From Ardenticatenales bacterium (GTDB taxonomy: Bacteria; Chloroflexota; Anaerolineae; Promineifilales; Promineifilaceae): a stretch of 64,000 nucleotides of DNA. The position numbers and the translations under genes were made by a program. Shown here in pieces: positions 1 to 7,989 of the stretch (positions are counted from its first letter, which is position 1; each line of letters opens with the position of its first letter). The notes under the pieces were generated by a model that saw nothing but the letters and a program-made list of their open reading frames with translations, made no database searches and was not told the origin of the DNA. The stretch lies in contig JACKBM010000036.1 in NCBI GenBank assembly GCA_020634575.1, forward strand, positions 6,373 through 70,372. Direction: 5' to 3'.

Positions 1-2
1 AA

Positions 3-1427
3 CGCTATGATGAAATTGAAGCAGGGCTGGCTTTTGGTCTGGGCGAGGAGGAAAGTGAAATCCAGGGCCTCTCCCGGGCGGATTTCATTGATGAAATAGC
101 CCCGGCCCTGGCTGTAGCCAGGGCCCTCGACGATGCCACAGAGGGCAACGCCGGCGGCACCTTCCTGACCGTAGCCGGTGTCCTGCTGGCGATCATCCTG
201 CTGCTGGCCCAGGGCGGCGGCTATGTCGGGGGCGCCGCCGTCGCGGCCAATGCGGCCCGGCTCGGCCGGCTGCCGCAGTTCTTTGACAATGACAGCAACG
301 GGATTGTTGTCATCTGGGCCATTTCTGCGGTTCTGATCCCGATCATTCGCGAAGTTGTGGTGGTCGAGTCTTACTACGCCTTCGGCTTTGTCAGTGCCTT
401 TATCATCACCAGCACGACGGTGTTCTTTGTGCGGAAGGATGCGTTGCAAGAACGGGGCATTGCGCCTGGTTCAAGTGAGGCCAAATCGCTGCGCTTTGCC
501 GGCCTGCGCGGCATGATCGCCAGCTACATTATGGGCATTGTCCTGGTCACGCAAAAGACTGAAGCACTCGTCGCCATTGTATTCTTTGGCGCCGTGATTA
601 CCTTGTTCCAGATATATATGGCGAATGGCAGCATCAGCCGGCGGGATCGCGTTCCCACCCTGAACAATCTTCAGCCTGGCACCAGCAAACCCCAATATGA
701 AATGGGTATCCAGCGAGCCCATGATCAGGCCCGGCAACGCGGCATCGTCGATGCCCTGGAAGAAATTGTCCACGATGGGTCGCTCAACAAGTTCAATGTT
801 GGCCCAGATCGGATACGCACCCTGATCAGTTATCTCTATAACATCGACCAGACCATCATGGATCCAGCTCATGATGATCATCATGAACGCATTGAAGAGC
901 CCAATATCGCTCTGGAAGAGACGTACCGCGAAGCGTATGAGCAAAAAGCCAGAATCCTGCGACGCATTGAGGATTATTCGCATCTGGGCATCTTCATGTT
1001 CATCAACAATTACCATTTGAACTGGGTTTCACCGGAACATGGCCGCCCGGCCGCCGTCGTCCAGAAGGCAATGCTGGACATCCTGTTCCCGCTGACTGAC
1101 CACGAGGAGATCTGGCAGGAGTTCTGCGCTTTTGAACCCCACCAGGTGCCGGAACCGATCTGGCAGTTCAGCCGGCAGCGCTACCTCTGGGCCAAAGATC
1201 AATGGCCCAATTTGAGTGACCGGATTACCACCATCTGGACGCTGCAGGACTTTGGCCTGCTGCCAGACAATATCAATGTGGAAATGGTGGTGTCCGTGGC
1301 CGACGGCAGGCAGTTCCGCTCCCTGCAAATGCCCACCGCCACGGATGGTCCGCGGGTTAATGCACCTTTAAGCGGCGACGAAGAAGCAGCCGAAGCCGGT
1401 GACGAAGAACCCGGCGAAGAGGCTTAA
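3..1427 (+). CDS. Polytopic membrane protein of unknown function, 5' end cut by window
   Basis: The frame is open from the first bases of the window, so the true start lies upstream; about 474 residues are visible. The first 55 residues are acidic and soluble. Several hydrophobic segments follow: one rich in Ala/Ile/Leu near residues 58-82, a second ending IPIIREVVVV, and two or three more up to about residue 200. After that comes a hydrophilic, charged domain with clusters of His and Asp (DPAHDDHHERIEE). The C-terminus is very acidic (EEAAEAGDEEPGEEA). I do not recognise a family. The layout fits an integral membrane protein with a large cytoplasmic C-terminal domain. An intrinsic terminator follows at 1462-1491. 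An ATG at 357 is internal, because the upstream codons continue the same hydrophobic protein. Confidence 0.75.
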   Translation, partial: RYDEIEAGLAFGLGEEESEIQGLSRADFIDEIAPALAVARALDDATEGNAGGTFLTVAGVLLAIILLLAQGGGYVGGAAVAANAARLGRLPQFFDNDSNGIVVIWAISAVLIPIIREVVVVESYYAFGFVSAFIITSTTVFFVRKDALQERGIAPGSSEAKSLRFAGLRGMIASYIMGIVLVTQKTEALVAIVFFGAVITLFQIYMANGSISRRDRVPTLNNLQPGTSKPQYEMGIQRAHDQARQRGIVDALEEIVHDGSLNKFNVGPDRIRTLISYLYNIDQTIMDPAHDDHHERIEEPNIALEETYREAYEQKARILRRIEDYSHLGIFMFINNYHLNWVSPEHGRPAAVVQKAMLDILFPLTDHEEIWQEFCAFEPHQVPEPIWQFSRQRYLWAKDQWPNLSDRITTIWTLQDFGLLPDNINVEMVVSVADGRQFRSLQMPTATDGPRVNAPLSGDEEAAEAGDEEPGEEA

Positions 1428-1461
1428 CCGCCCCTTCCCTGAATGAAAGTCGATACAATTT

Positions 1462-1491
1462 GAAGGCGGGCCTGGGCCCGCCTTCTTTTTT
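1462..1491 (+). terminator. Intrinsic terminator of the first membrane-protein gene
   Basis: A 10-bp GC-rich stem (GAAGGCGGGC pairing with GCCCGCCTTC) is followed by a run of six T. It starts 34 bases after the stop codon of the upstream gene. Confidence 0.85.
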
Positions 1492-1652
1492 GTCATCTCG
1501 CGCCTATCCTCGTAAGCATCCTGTAACAACAGGACAACCTCCGGTTAAGAACCCCGGCCTAAACTCCGGACCGTCTTGACCGCTCGGGCGGTCTTCCCCT
1601 TCTCTCATGGCCGCGAACGGCCATGAAACTTAATACTCTGGAGGATTTCCCC

Positions 1653-3062
1653 ATGAAACTCACGCTTTTTCGTTCATCGCACCGCACTGGCGTCATCGTC
1701 GGGCTGGTGGCCCTGCTTGTGCTCCTGTTGAGCGCCACGGCCAGTGCGTCCGGTGGTCGGCTGGACGATAACAGCATCCGCACGTACGAGGTCACCATTG
1801 AAAACCTGACGAATGGCCAGCCCCTGACACCGCCACTGCTCACGTTCCATCGACGTTATGAAGGCTACTTCGGCGTCGGCCAGCCGGCGACCTTTGCGAC
1901 CCAGCAGCTGGCCGAGAATGGCGATCTGGTGCCGGCCATCGCCGCTCTGAATGGTGATCCAAAGGCGTTGACCGTGGTCGCGGCTGATGCTCCCCTGGTA
2001 CCGGCCGGTACCCCCGGCGCCGCCACCTTTGCCGACAGTGTCACCCTCACCGTCCGCACCGAGCGCGCCGCCGACCTGCTCTCCGTCGCCTCCATGCTTA
2101 TCTGCACCAATGACGGCTTCACCGGCGTCGACGCCGTTCATCTACCCCACCATCTGGGCGACACCGTCGTCTACTACGGCGGCAGCTACGATGCCGGTAC
2201 CGAGATCAACACCGAATATTTCGGCGACCTCGTCCCGCCCTGCCAGGGGCTGATCGGCGTAACCGGCGACCCCGGCACCGGCGCCAGCAACCCGGCCCTG
2301 GCCGAGGGTGGCGTCGTTAGCACGCCCCATGCCGGCATTCAGGGTATCAGCGATCTCCTGCCTGCAGTACATGGTTGGACCGACCCGGCCGTGCGCGTCA
2401 CCATCACCCGCGTGCCCAACATCCGCACTTATGAAGTCACCATTCGCAACCTGACCGGTGGCCAGCCGTTGACACCGCCGTTGCTGGCGACCCACGACAA
2501 TCAGTTCGACCTGTTCCAGGTCGGCCACGCCGCCAGCGAAGGTATCATGCAGATTGCTGAGAACGGCAACCTGGCACCGGCGATTGCGATGTTGACCATT
2601 TCAGAACATGTGTTGGACGTGGTTGTGGGTGATGTGCCGCTGGTACCGGCCGGTACCCCTGGCGCCGCCACCTTCCCGGACACCGTCACCCTCACCATCG
2701 AAGGGACCGATCAGGCCAAGTTCCTCTCCTACGCCTCCATGTTGATCTGCACCAACGACGGCTTCACCGGCCTGAACAGCTACCGCCTGCCCCACAACGT
2801 CGGCCAGAGCCGCACCACCTATCGCTACGCCTATGATGCCGGCACCGAAATAAACACCGAATATTTCGGCGACATCGTGCCGCCGTGCCAGGGGCTGATT
2901 GGCGTGACCGGCGACCCCGGCACCGGCGCCAGCAACCCGGCCCTGGCCGAGGGTGGCCAGATCCACCGTCACGACGGTATCCAGGGCATTGCCGACCTCC
3001 TGCCTGAGGTCCACGGCTGGGATGGCGCCGTCGTCGAAATCACCATTACCCGCGTCGACTAA
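1653..3062 (+). CDS. Secreted protein with two tandem spondin domains
   Basis: A Sec signal peptide covers about residues 1-33 (basic start, long Leu/Val core, ATASA at the cleavage region). Two copies of a roughly 210-residue spondin_N-type domain follow. Each begins with IRTYEVTI-NLT and QPLTPPLL, contains SMLICTNDGFTG, and ends with GIQGI-DLLP-VHGW followed by a beta strand (VTITRV / ITITRV). Spondin domains are beta-sandwich adhesion modules, so a cell-surface or matrix role is likely. The start at 1653 is chosen because GGAGG lies 8 bases upstream; an in-frame ATG at 1623 (same 10-base context CCATGAAACT) lacks a ribosome site. The two domains share a block of about 50 identical bases, which suggests recent duplication or gene conversion. 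A hairpin follows at 3100-3127. Confidence 0.88.
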   Translation: MKLTLFRSSHRTGVIVGLVALLVLLLSATASASGGRLDDNSIRTYEVTIENLTNGQPLTPPLLTFHRRYEGYFGVGQPATFATQQLAENGDLVPAIAALNGDPKALTVVAADAPLVPAGTPGAATFADSVTLTVRTERAADLLSVASMLICTNDGFTGVDAVHLPHHLGDTVVYYGGSYDAGTEINTEYFGDLVPPCQGLIGVTGDPGTGASNPALAEGGVVSTPHAGIQGISDLLPAVHGWTDPAVRVTITRVPNIRTYEVTIRNLTGGQPLTPPLLATHDNQFDLFQVGHAASEGIMQIAENGNLAPAIAMLTISEHVLDVVVGDVPLVPAGTPGAATFPDTVTLTIEGTDQAKFLSYASMLICTNDGFTGLNSYRLPHNVGQSRTTYRYAYDAGTEINTEYFGDIVPPCQGLIGVTGDPGTGASNPALAEGGQIHRHDGIQGIADLLPEVHGWDGAVVEITITRVD

Positions 3063-3095
3063 CAGCCTGCCAACAGGCAAATAACAGTTGTCAAA

Positions 3096-3130
3096 AAAAG
3101 AGGGATCACCTGTTGGGGTGATCCCTCTTG
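3096..3130. terminator. Stem-loop after the spondin gene, probably bidirectional terminator
   Basis: An 11-12 bp stem (GAGGGATCACC with GGTGATCCCTC) is closed by TGTTG. It has seven A on the left, which would be a U-tract for minus-strand transcripts, but only a weak T run on the right. It lies between the convergent spondin and thioesterase genes. Confidence 0.65.
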
Positions 3131-3317
3131 CATTTATCTAGCTCCAACTCTCGTTCTGGGGCTCCGCCCCAGGTTGTCGCCCAGCTTGCCCTGAGGCCGC
3201 CGCAGGGCTCTGCGCCCTACTCTTTCCATGGATACCTATCGATACCCAGGCAATTCCCAAAAACGGCAGCGACGCCCTGCATATGACGCCAACGGCGATT
3301 TAGCCCGAAGAACCCGC

Positions 3318-3815
3318 CTACTTCAAACGGGTCGTCTCCGCCGTCGACAAAATAGCGTACGTCCCCGTCAAACTGGCGATCAGCGTCTCCCCCTGGTACA
3401 CCTTGCCTTCCACGGTGATGGTGCGCGAACCAACATGGACCGTCTGCGCCCGGCAGACAATTTTGCCAGCCCGGGCCGGCCCATGATAGCGAATTTGCAT
3501 ATCCTGGGTCACGATGCGCGGATCGTTCAGGGCTGAAAGAGCCGCAAAGCCCAATACATGATCGCCAAAGGCAAACGTTACCCCACCATGAGCGATGCCA
3601 TGGGCGTTGAGCAGATGGGTCAGCACTTCCATCTCCCCTTCGCATTGCCCCCCATTTGCCTCGCGTATTTCAATGCCCAAAAGCAGGGCAAACGGGCTGG
3701 CCTTACGGTAACTGGTCCGGCTGAGCGCCAGGAGGGCGGAATGGGCGATCTGGGCGCTGTCGAACTCTAAAGTATCGACCAGCGCATGATTCTGGGCATT
3801 GATATCTTCAATCAT
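3318..3815 (-). CDS. PaaI-type hotdog-fold thioesterase
   Basis: This 165-residue protein has the size and pattern of single-domain hotdog acyl-CoA thioesterases. The key helix motif is HGIAHGGVTFAFGDHVLGFA, about residues 72-91, where HGG precedes the central helix. The strands IRYHGPARAGKIVCRAQTVHVGSRTITVEGKVYQ follow the usual second half of the fold. These enzymes hydrolyse acyl- or aryl-CoA thioesters in the cytoplasm; the substrate cannot be read from the sequence. The gene starts 13 bases after the stop of the upstream response regulator, so the two are probably co-transcribed. No Shine-Dalgarno sequence is evident before the ATG, consistent with coupled translation. Confidence 0.85.
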   Translation of the reverse strand: MIEDINAQNHALVDTLEFDSAQIAHSALLALSRTSYRKASPFALLLGIEIREANGGQCEGEMEVLTHLLNAHGIAHGGVTFAFGDHVLGFAALSALNDPRIVTQDMQIRYHGPARAGKIVCRAQTVHVGSRTITVEGKVYQGETLIASLTGTYAILSTAETTRLK

Positions 3816-3828
3816 AATTTAGCGGAAG

Positions 3829-5796
3829 TTAGTTGTTGGCTTCCTGGTTGGCTACATGCAGCAGCTGATCGGAAAGCGCCAGGATTTGCGCCACGGTCTC
3901 TTTTTGCTCGTCGCTGAGATTGTCAGCCTGGCGCAATCGCTGACCCAGCGTCAAAATCTGGTCCAGGGTCTGCCGGACGCTGATACCCAATGGCCCCGTG
4001 CCGCGCCGCTTCAGATAGCTGATATCCTGCAAAAATAGCATCCGCCCCACGTTGGGGATCGGCGCCAGGGTGCACAGCCAGGTGGTGCCATCGGGAAACT
4101 TGATTTCGCTGCTGTTGGATTCCGCATTGGTGAGCGGCAACGACAGAAATTCAGCCAGCTCGGGCGGTTCGACGGTGCGCTGCGCCGGCCGGCCGATCGC
4201 TTCGTTGCTCAAGCCCAGCCGGACCCGTGCCTGGTGGTTTAGCAGTTGCAACTCACCCCGGTTATTAACCAGGATGACCGGGTTACCATTATGTTCCAGT
4301 ACCGCTTCAAGTTGACGTTGGCGGTCTCCCGCCTCACGGAATTGCAGCGCATTATTCACCGCAATCGCCACTGCTGAGGCCAGCGCCTCAGCCCGCTCGA
4401 TATCCCGGGCCACAAATTCACCACTTTCCGGGTTCAGCAGTTGCAACGCGCCAATGATGTTCTCGCGGAAGATCAACGGTACACAGAGAATTTGCTGTGA
4501 ACGGAAGCCGGTTTTCTCGTCAATGCGCCGGTAATGGAGGGGATGGCTGGGCACATCGTTGGACAGAATCGGCTTGCCCGTCTGGGCGACGTAGCCGACG
4601 ATCCCCTGCCCCAGCGGGATGCGGAACTGGCGCATCACTTCCTTGGGAATACCCACATTGTCCTGAATGCGCAATGTCTGGCTCTCGCGGTCGACCAGCC
4701 AGAGCGAACTGGCGCCGATCTTCCAGCTGTCATGAACTTGCTGGATAGTCAGCCGCACAATTTCATCCAGATTCAACGAGGAGGTAATCATGCGCGTGAT
4801 CTGGACGAGTGTCTTGAGTTCATCGGTGCCGGCGGCCAGCGCCTGGTCGGTTTGCTGGAAGGTGCGGGCATTTTGCAGGGCGATGGCGGCATAGTCGGCC
4901 AGAGCGACAAGCAAGAACTCATCCCGCTCGCTAAAGGCGCGGGGGGAGAGCCGGTTGGTGACGCTGAGCACGCCCAACGCCTTGCCGCGCACCATCAGCG
5001 GCACATACATGATCGCCCGGGCCAGGTAGCCGGTCTTGACCTTAAACCCCTGACCAGTGCCGGTGTAGAGACGCAACGGACGGCCGGAACGCATCACCTG
5101 CCCTACCTGCGAATCCCGCATGGAGAGGCTGAGGAGTTGCTTCTCGGAGCCATCGTTGCCCCCTTTACGGGCATAGGCGCGCAGGGTGCCGCTGCTCAAC
5201 TCCGGCAGCCAGATAATGCTTTCCTCAGCGTTGGTCAGGTAAACAGCCGCATCCAGCACCCGTTCCAGGATCTGCTCTACGGATAGCAGCGAGGTCACAA
5301 CCTTGCCGATGCCAAACAGCGTCTGCATCTGGTTGAGCTGGCGCCGCAGCCCTTCATTGGCCAGGTTTTGCTGGGAGCTGGCGGGGGCGGCACCGGCCGG
5401 TGCCGGCTCGGCCTGTTCCCCATCATCCACCTGCCCCATCGCCCGGTTCAAGGCGGTGACAACCTCGTCAACCGTAAAAGGCTTGACCAGGTAATCCTTG
5501 ATGCCCAGACGGAACGCGTCAATAGCGTTTTTCTCCGAGCCATAACCTGTCATCAGCACAACGGGGATATCCAGCGATTCCCGCGACATCACCTGCAGAA
5601 TGTCAATCCCGGTCATCTCCGGCAAGTTGAGGTCCAGCATGACCAGATCCGGCTTTTCTTCGCGGATCATTTGCAGGCCCGAACGACCATCAAATGCCTG
5701 CAACGTTTCATAGCCCAACGTCGGCAGCAACTGCTGCGTCAGATGGCGAGCTATTTCTTTGCTATCGTCAATGACCAGGATGCGTTCCCCGCTCAT
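3829..5796 (-). CDS. Response regulator with two GAF domains and a PAS-like domain, no kinase module
   Basis: Domain order from the sequence: an N-terminal receiver domain (about 1-120; IDDSK, acceptor Asp in MLDLNLPEMTG, Lys in LVKPF), an Ala/Pro linker to about 145, GAF 1 (about 165-310), GAF 2 (about 335-480), a PAS-like domain (about 495-600), and a short helical tail. There is no HisKA or HATPase domain, so this protein receives phosphate and probably binds small ligands but cannot itself be a kinase. The same REC-GAF-PAS logic appears in the hybrid kinase at 20456-22396; one may signal to the other, but that is inference. It is divergent from the Roadblock protein at 6091 and is followed by a thioesterase. 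A minus-strand extended -10 box lies at 5943-5951. Confidence 0.9.
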   Translation of the reverse strand: MSGERILVIDDSKEIARHLTQQLLPTLGYETLQAFDGRSGLQMIREEKPDLVMLDLNLPEMTGIDILQVMSRESLDIPVVLMTGYGSEKNAIDAFRLGIKDYLVKPFTVDEVVTALNRAMGQVDDGEQAEPAPAGAAPASSQQNLANEGLRRQLNQMQTLFGIGKVVTSLLSVEQILERVLDAAVYLTNAEESIIWLPELSSGTLRAYARKGGNDGSEKQLLSLSMRDSQVGQVMRSGRPLRLYTGTGQGFKVKTGYLARAIMYVPLMVRGKALGVLSVTNRLSPRAFSERDEFLLVALADYAAIALQNARTFQQTDQALAAGTDELKTLVQITRMITSSLNLDEIVRLTIQQVHDSWKIGASSLWLVDRESQTLRIQDNVGIPKEVMRQFRIPLGQGIVGYVAQTGKPILSNDVPSHPLHYRRIDEKTGFRSQQILCVPLIFRENIIGALQLLNPESGEFVARDIERAEALASAVAIAVNNALQFREAGDRQRQLEAVLEHNGNPVILVNNRGELQLLNHQARVRLGLSNEAIGRPAQRTVEPPELAEFLSLPLTNAESNSSEIKFPDGTTWLCTLAPIPNVGRMLFLQDISYLKRRGTGPLGISVRQTLDQILTLGQRLRQADNLSDEQKETVAQILALSDQLLHVANQEANN

Positions 5797-5942
5797 ACCC
5801 GGGCCTCAAACTCCGATTCCAATACGTATGCCCTGGAAGGGGCCTGCCAATGAATCACTCTGTCATCCATGTCGCTGGTATCGTTGCTTGCGTGTGGAGG
5901 TGGTCGGACTATCCGGCCGGTCGCAAACATGAATATCGGCAG

Positions 5943-5951
5943 ATTATAACA
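5943..5951 (-). promoter_or_regulatory. Extended -10 promoter for the GAF response regulator
   Basis: On the minus strand the sequence reads TGTTATAAT, a TGn extension plus consensus -10. No good -35 is visible. The same TGTTATAAT element appears upstream of genes at 17388 and 40679. Confidence 0.5.
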
Positions 5952-6013
5952 TAGGGCTGATTTCGTGGTAGTTGACACATTGTGAGCAATCTGGGTTTAT
6001 GCCTATTAGCTGA

Positions 6014-6043
6014 TTGAAATCTGTTCCGCTTTTGCACTATAAT
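6014..6043 (+). promoter_or_regulatory. Promoter of the Roadblock gene
   Basis: TTGAAA (6014-6019) and TATAAT (6038-6043) are separated by 18 bases. This would give a leader of about 40 bases before the ATG at 6091. The identical -35, spacing and -10 recur at 43641-43670. Confidence 0.75.
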
Positions 6044-6090
6044 GCAGCCATTGCCGGGGAGAATTTGTCCTAAACTGTGGCGCCTGCGTT

Positions 6091-6495
6091 ATGTTAAACG
6101 TTTATCGTGAAGAACTACTAGAAGAGCGGCTCAAGCGGCTTACCGAAAGCGTGGCTGGCATCGAAGGTGCCGTGATCGTAAGCGTTGAAGGCTTTGTGGT
6201 TGCTGCTTATGCGCCCCAGGATCACGGCAACGAACTGGTTGGCAATACGCCCCAGGTCGCGGCCATGTCCGCCACGCTCATGGCCCTGGGTGAGCAGACA
6301 CTCTCGCGCCTGGCTCAGGGCAAAATCGCCCGGCTGCTGGTCGAGGGGGAGGATGGCGCCATGATCGTTTACCCCATCAATAAGAATGCGGCCCTGGCTG
6401 CCCTGGTCAATAAATCAGCCAAAATGGGTCTCTCCCTGATGGCCGTTTCCCGGGCCGCCACCATCTTCGCCAATATCCTCGACGGCTCCGCCTGA
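6091..6495 (+). CDS. Roadblock/LC7 domain protein (MglB-like)
   Basis: The 134-residue protein is a single Roadblock/LC7 domain: an N-terminal helix (EELLEERLKRLTESVAGIEGAVIVSVEGFVVA), a long central helix (AAMSATLMALGEQTLSRLA) and strands such as GAMIVYPINKNAALAALV. Family members form dimers and act on small Ras-like GTPases, as MglB does on MglA, in polarity and gliding. No MglA-type GTPase is encoded nearby in this window. The gene stands alone behind a good promoter and is divergent from the GAF response regulator, so the two may share a regulatory region. Its partner is unknown. Confidence 0.85.
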   Translation: MLNVYREELLEERLKRLTESVAGIEGAVIVSVEGFVVAAYAPQDHGNELVGNTPQVAAMSATLMALGEQTLSRLAQGKIARLLVEGEDGAMIVYPINKNAALAALVNKSAKMGLSLMAVSRAATIFANILDGSA

Positions 6496-6544
6496 CAACG
6501 GGTGTCAGGCACCATCAACGCTGCCAGAACTGTCAAATTCCAGC

Positions 6545-6601
6545 TTTACGTAATGTTTATTCCATGCTATATTATGGTAACTTTTTTACGTTATGGTAAC
6601 T
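6545..6601 (+). promoter_or_regulatory. Promoter and paired direct repeats before the LysM lipoprotein
   Basis: TTTACG (6545-6550), a 17-base spacer and TATATT (6568-6573) form a plausible promoter. The 11-mer TTATGGTAACT occurs twice, at 6572-6582 and 6591-6601, with a 19-base period (near two helical turns), just downstream of the -10. This arrangement suits an operator bound by a dimer or by two regulator molecules. Confidence 0.5.
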
Positions 6602-6642
6602 AGAGCTACCTGGCTCAACCCTGAACAGGCGGAGGCAGAGTC

Positions 6643-7764
6643 ATGAAAATGTCTGCAAAACGAATCCATCTCGCATCTATTCTGCTCGTCCTCGTGCTGC
6701 TGCTGGCAGCCTGCGAGCGCCCCTTCCGTTCCAGCAGTGACGACGGCACCACCGATGACGCCACGACTACCGAGACTGACGAGGGCGCTGCGGACACTGG
6801 CGGAACCGAAGACGGCGCGGCTGAGGATGTCGCCGACGAAGCGACCGGCGGCGACGAATCCGCCGATACTGGCTCTGAAGAGGGCGCGGGATCTGAAGAC
6901 GAAGCCAACCGGCCGGACACGGGCACCGACGAAGGCGAGGGAGCAGCAGACGAACAAACGTCGGGTGATGACGGCGCCGCAGACGATGACTCAGCAACCG
7001 ACGAAGGCGCCCAACAAGAGGATGGAGACAATGCAGCCGGCGAAGGCGATGACGCTGCCGGCGATGAAGCCACGGGTGACGAAGCCACAGGCGATGACAC
7101 AACGGGCGACGAGGCCGCTGGTGACGCCACGGGCGATGAAGCCGCCGGCGAAGGCGATGACGCCGCTGGTGATGAGGCTACAGGCGACGAGGCCGCAGGG
7201 GATGATGCCACTGGTGACGAGACCACCGACCAGGGCGAAGCCGACGACACAACCGGCGACGCTGATGGCCCCATGGTCCACATCGTCCAGGCTGGCGAGA
7301 ATCTTTATCGCATCGGCCTGCAATACAATGTGAGCTGGGTCGCGATTGCCGAGGCCAACAACCTGCCCAATGCCAACGCGATTTACGTGGGCCAGCAGTT
7401 GACCATCCCCACCGCCGAAGCGGCGCCGGAAGGCACACCGGCCGGTGATGAAGTCACCCACGTTGTGCAGGCCGGCGAGACCCTACACACCATCGGGCTG
7501 CAATACAACGTCAGCTGGACCCAGATCGCCGAAGCCAACGGCCTGGTGAATCCGAACTACATCGTGGTCGGCCAGGTCCTCAAAATCCCGGCCAGCGCCC
7601 CTGGCCCGGCGCCCCAATTTGTCCACACCGTTCAGGCCGGTGAAACCCTGTTCATCCTGGCCCTCCGCTACGGCGTGGTCTGGACCGACATCGCCGCCGC
7701 TAATGACATCGAGGCCCCCTACGTCATCTTCCCGGGCCAACAGCTGGTCATCCCCGGCGGCTAA
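6643..7764 (+). CDS. Lipoprotein with polyanionic linker and three LysM domains
   Basis: The signal peptide ends in a lipobox (LLLAAC), so the mature protein should be lipid-anchored at Cys about residue 24. A stretch of about 175 residues follows, built almost only from Asp, Glu, Ala, Gly and Thr in degenerate repeats (GDEATGDEA, GDDAAGDEA); it contains one Arg and no Lys. The C-terminus carries three LysM modules of about 45 residues each (near 213-257, 270-315 and 325-372), with VQAGE-L--IGLQYNVSW and IY-GQQL-IP. LysM binds N-acetylglucosamine polymers such as peptidoglycan, so the protein probably bridges membrane and wall through a stiff negatively charged spacer. A strong terminator follows. 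Confidence 0.9.
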   Translation: MKMSAKRIHLASILLVLVLLLAACERPFRSSSDDGTTDDATTTETDEGAADTGGTEDGAAEDVADEATGGDESADTGSEEGAGSEDEANRPDTGTDEGEGAADEQTSGDDGAADDDSATDEGAQQEDGDNAAGEGDDAAGDEATGDEATGDDTTGDEAAGDATGDEAAGEGDDAAGDEATGDEAAGDDATGDETTDQGEADDTTGDADGPMVHIVQAGENLYRIGLQYNVSWVAIAEANNLPNANAIYVGQQLTIPTAEAAPEGTPAGDEVTHVVQAGETLHTIGLQYNVSWTQIAEANGLVNPNYIVVGQVLKIPASAPGPAPQFVHTVQAGETLFILALRYGVVWTDIAAANDIEAPYVIFPGQQLVIPGG

Positions 7765-7792
7765 ACCGGGATAGCAATTACCCTGAAACGAC

Positions 7793-7826
7793 AGAGCGCG
7801 AGGCCAAACCTCGCGCTCTTTTTTTT
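7793..7826 (+). terminator. Intrinsic terminator of the LysM lipoprotein gene
   Basis: A perfect 11-bp stem (AGAGCGCGAGG with CCTCGCGCTCT, loop CCAAA) is followed by eight or nine T. Confidence 0.92.
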
Positions 7827-7838
7827 GCCCGGCGTCCT

Positions 7839-7897
7839 ACCTCCGGGAGGCCCAGTAGGCGCCAGTCTCGCCAACATCGGTAGGGCCTCCCGGAGGT
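7839..7897. repeat. Perfect 15-bp inverted repeat between convergent genes
   Basis: Left arm 7839-7853 (ACCTCCGGGAGGCCC) is exactly complementary to right arm 7883-7897, with a 29-base loop. Each arm is itself nearly palindromic (CCTCCGGGAGG). It lies just downstream of the LysM gene terminator and before the end of the minus-strand SH3 gene. It may be a small REP-like element or a second bidirectional transcription stop. Confidence 0.6.
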
Positions 7898-7989
7898 TAG
7901 CCGAACCGCTAATACACTCAACGGAAAAAGTCGTTTTTTCCGCCATCAGTTTTGCAATTGTCTCTTATTTGGGGCGGCCCCAGCCGTTA

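Noticed and set aside
1623..1652. Upstream ATG of the spondin gene as start
   Set aside because: It lacks a ribosome site and would place ten polar residues before the signal peptide; GGAGG supports 1653.
4534..5286. 250-codon plus-strand open frame inside the GAF response regulator
   Set aside because: It lies antisense to clear GAF domains and shows no family features.
5978..5991. ATTGTGAGCAAT, similar to half of the lac operator
   Set aside because: The arms are only four bases long and no LacI-type regulator is nearby; a chance match is likely.
6615..7283. Ser/Ala/Pro-rich minus-strand open frames opposite the LysM lipoprotein
   Set aside because: Their composition is just the complement of the Asp/Ala/Gly repeat in the real gene.
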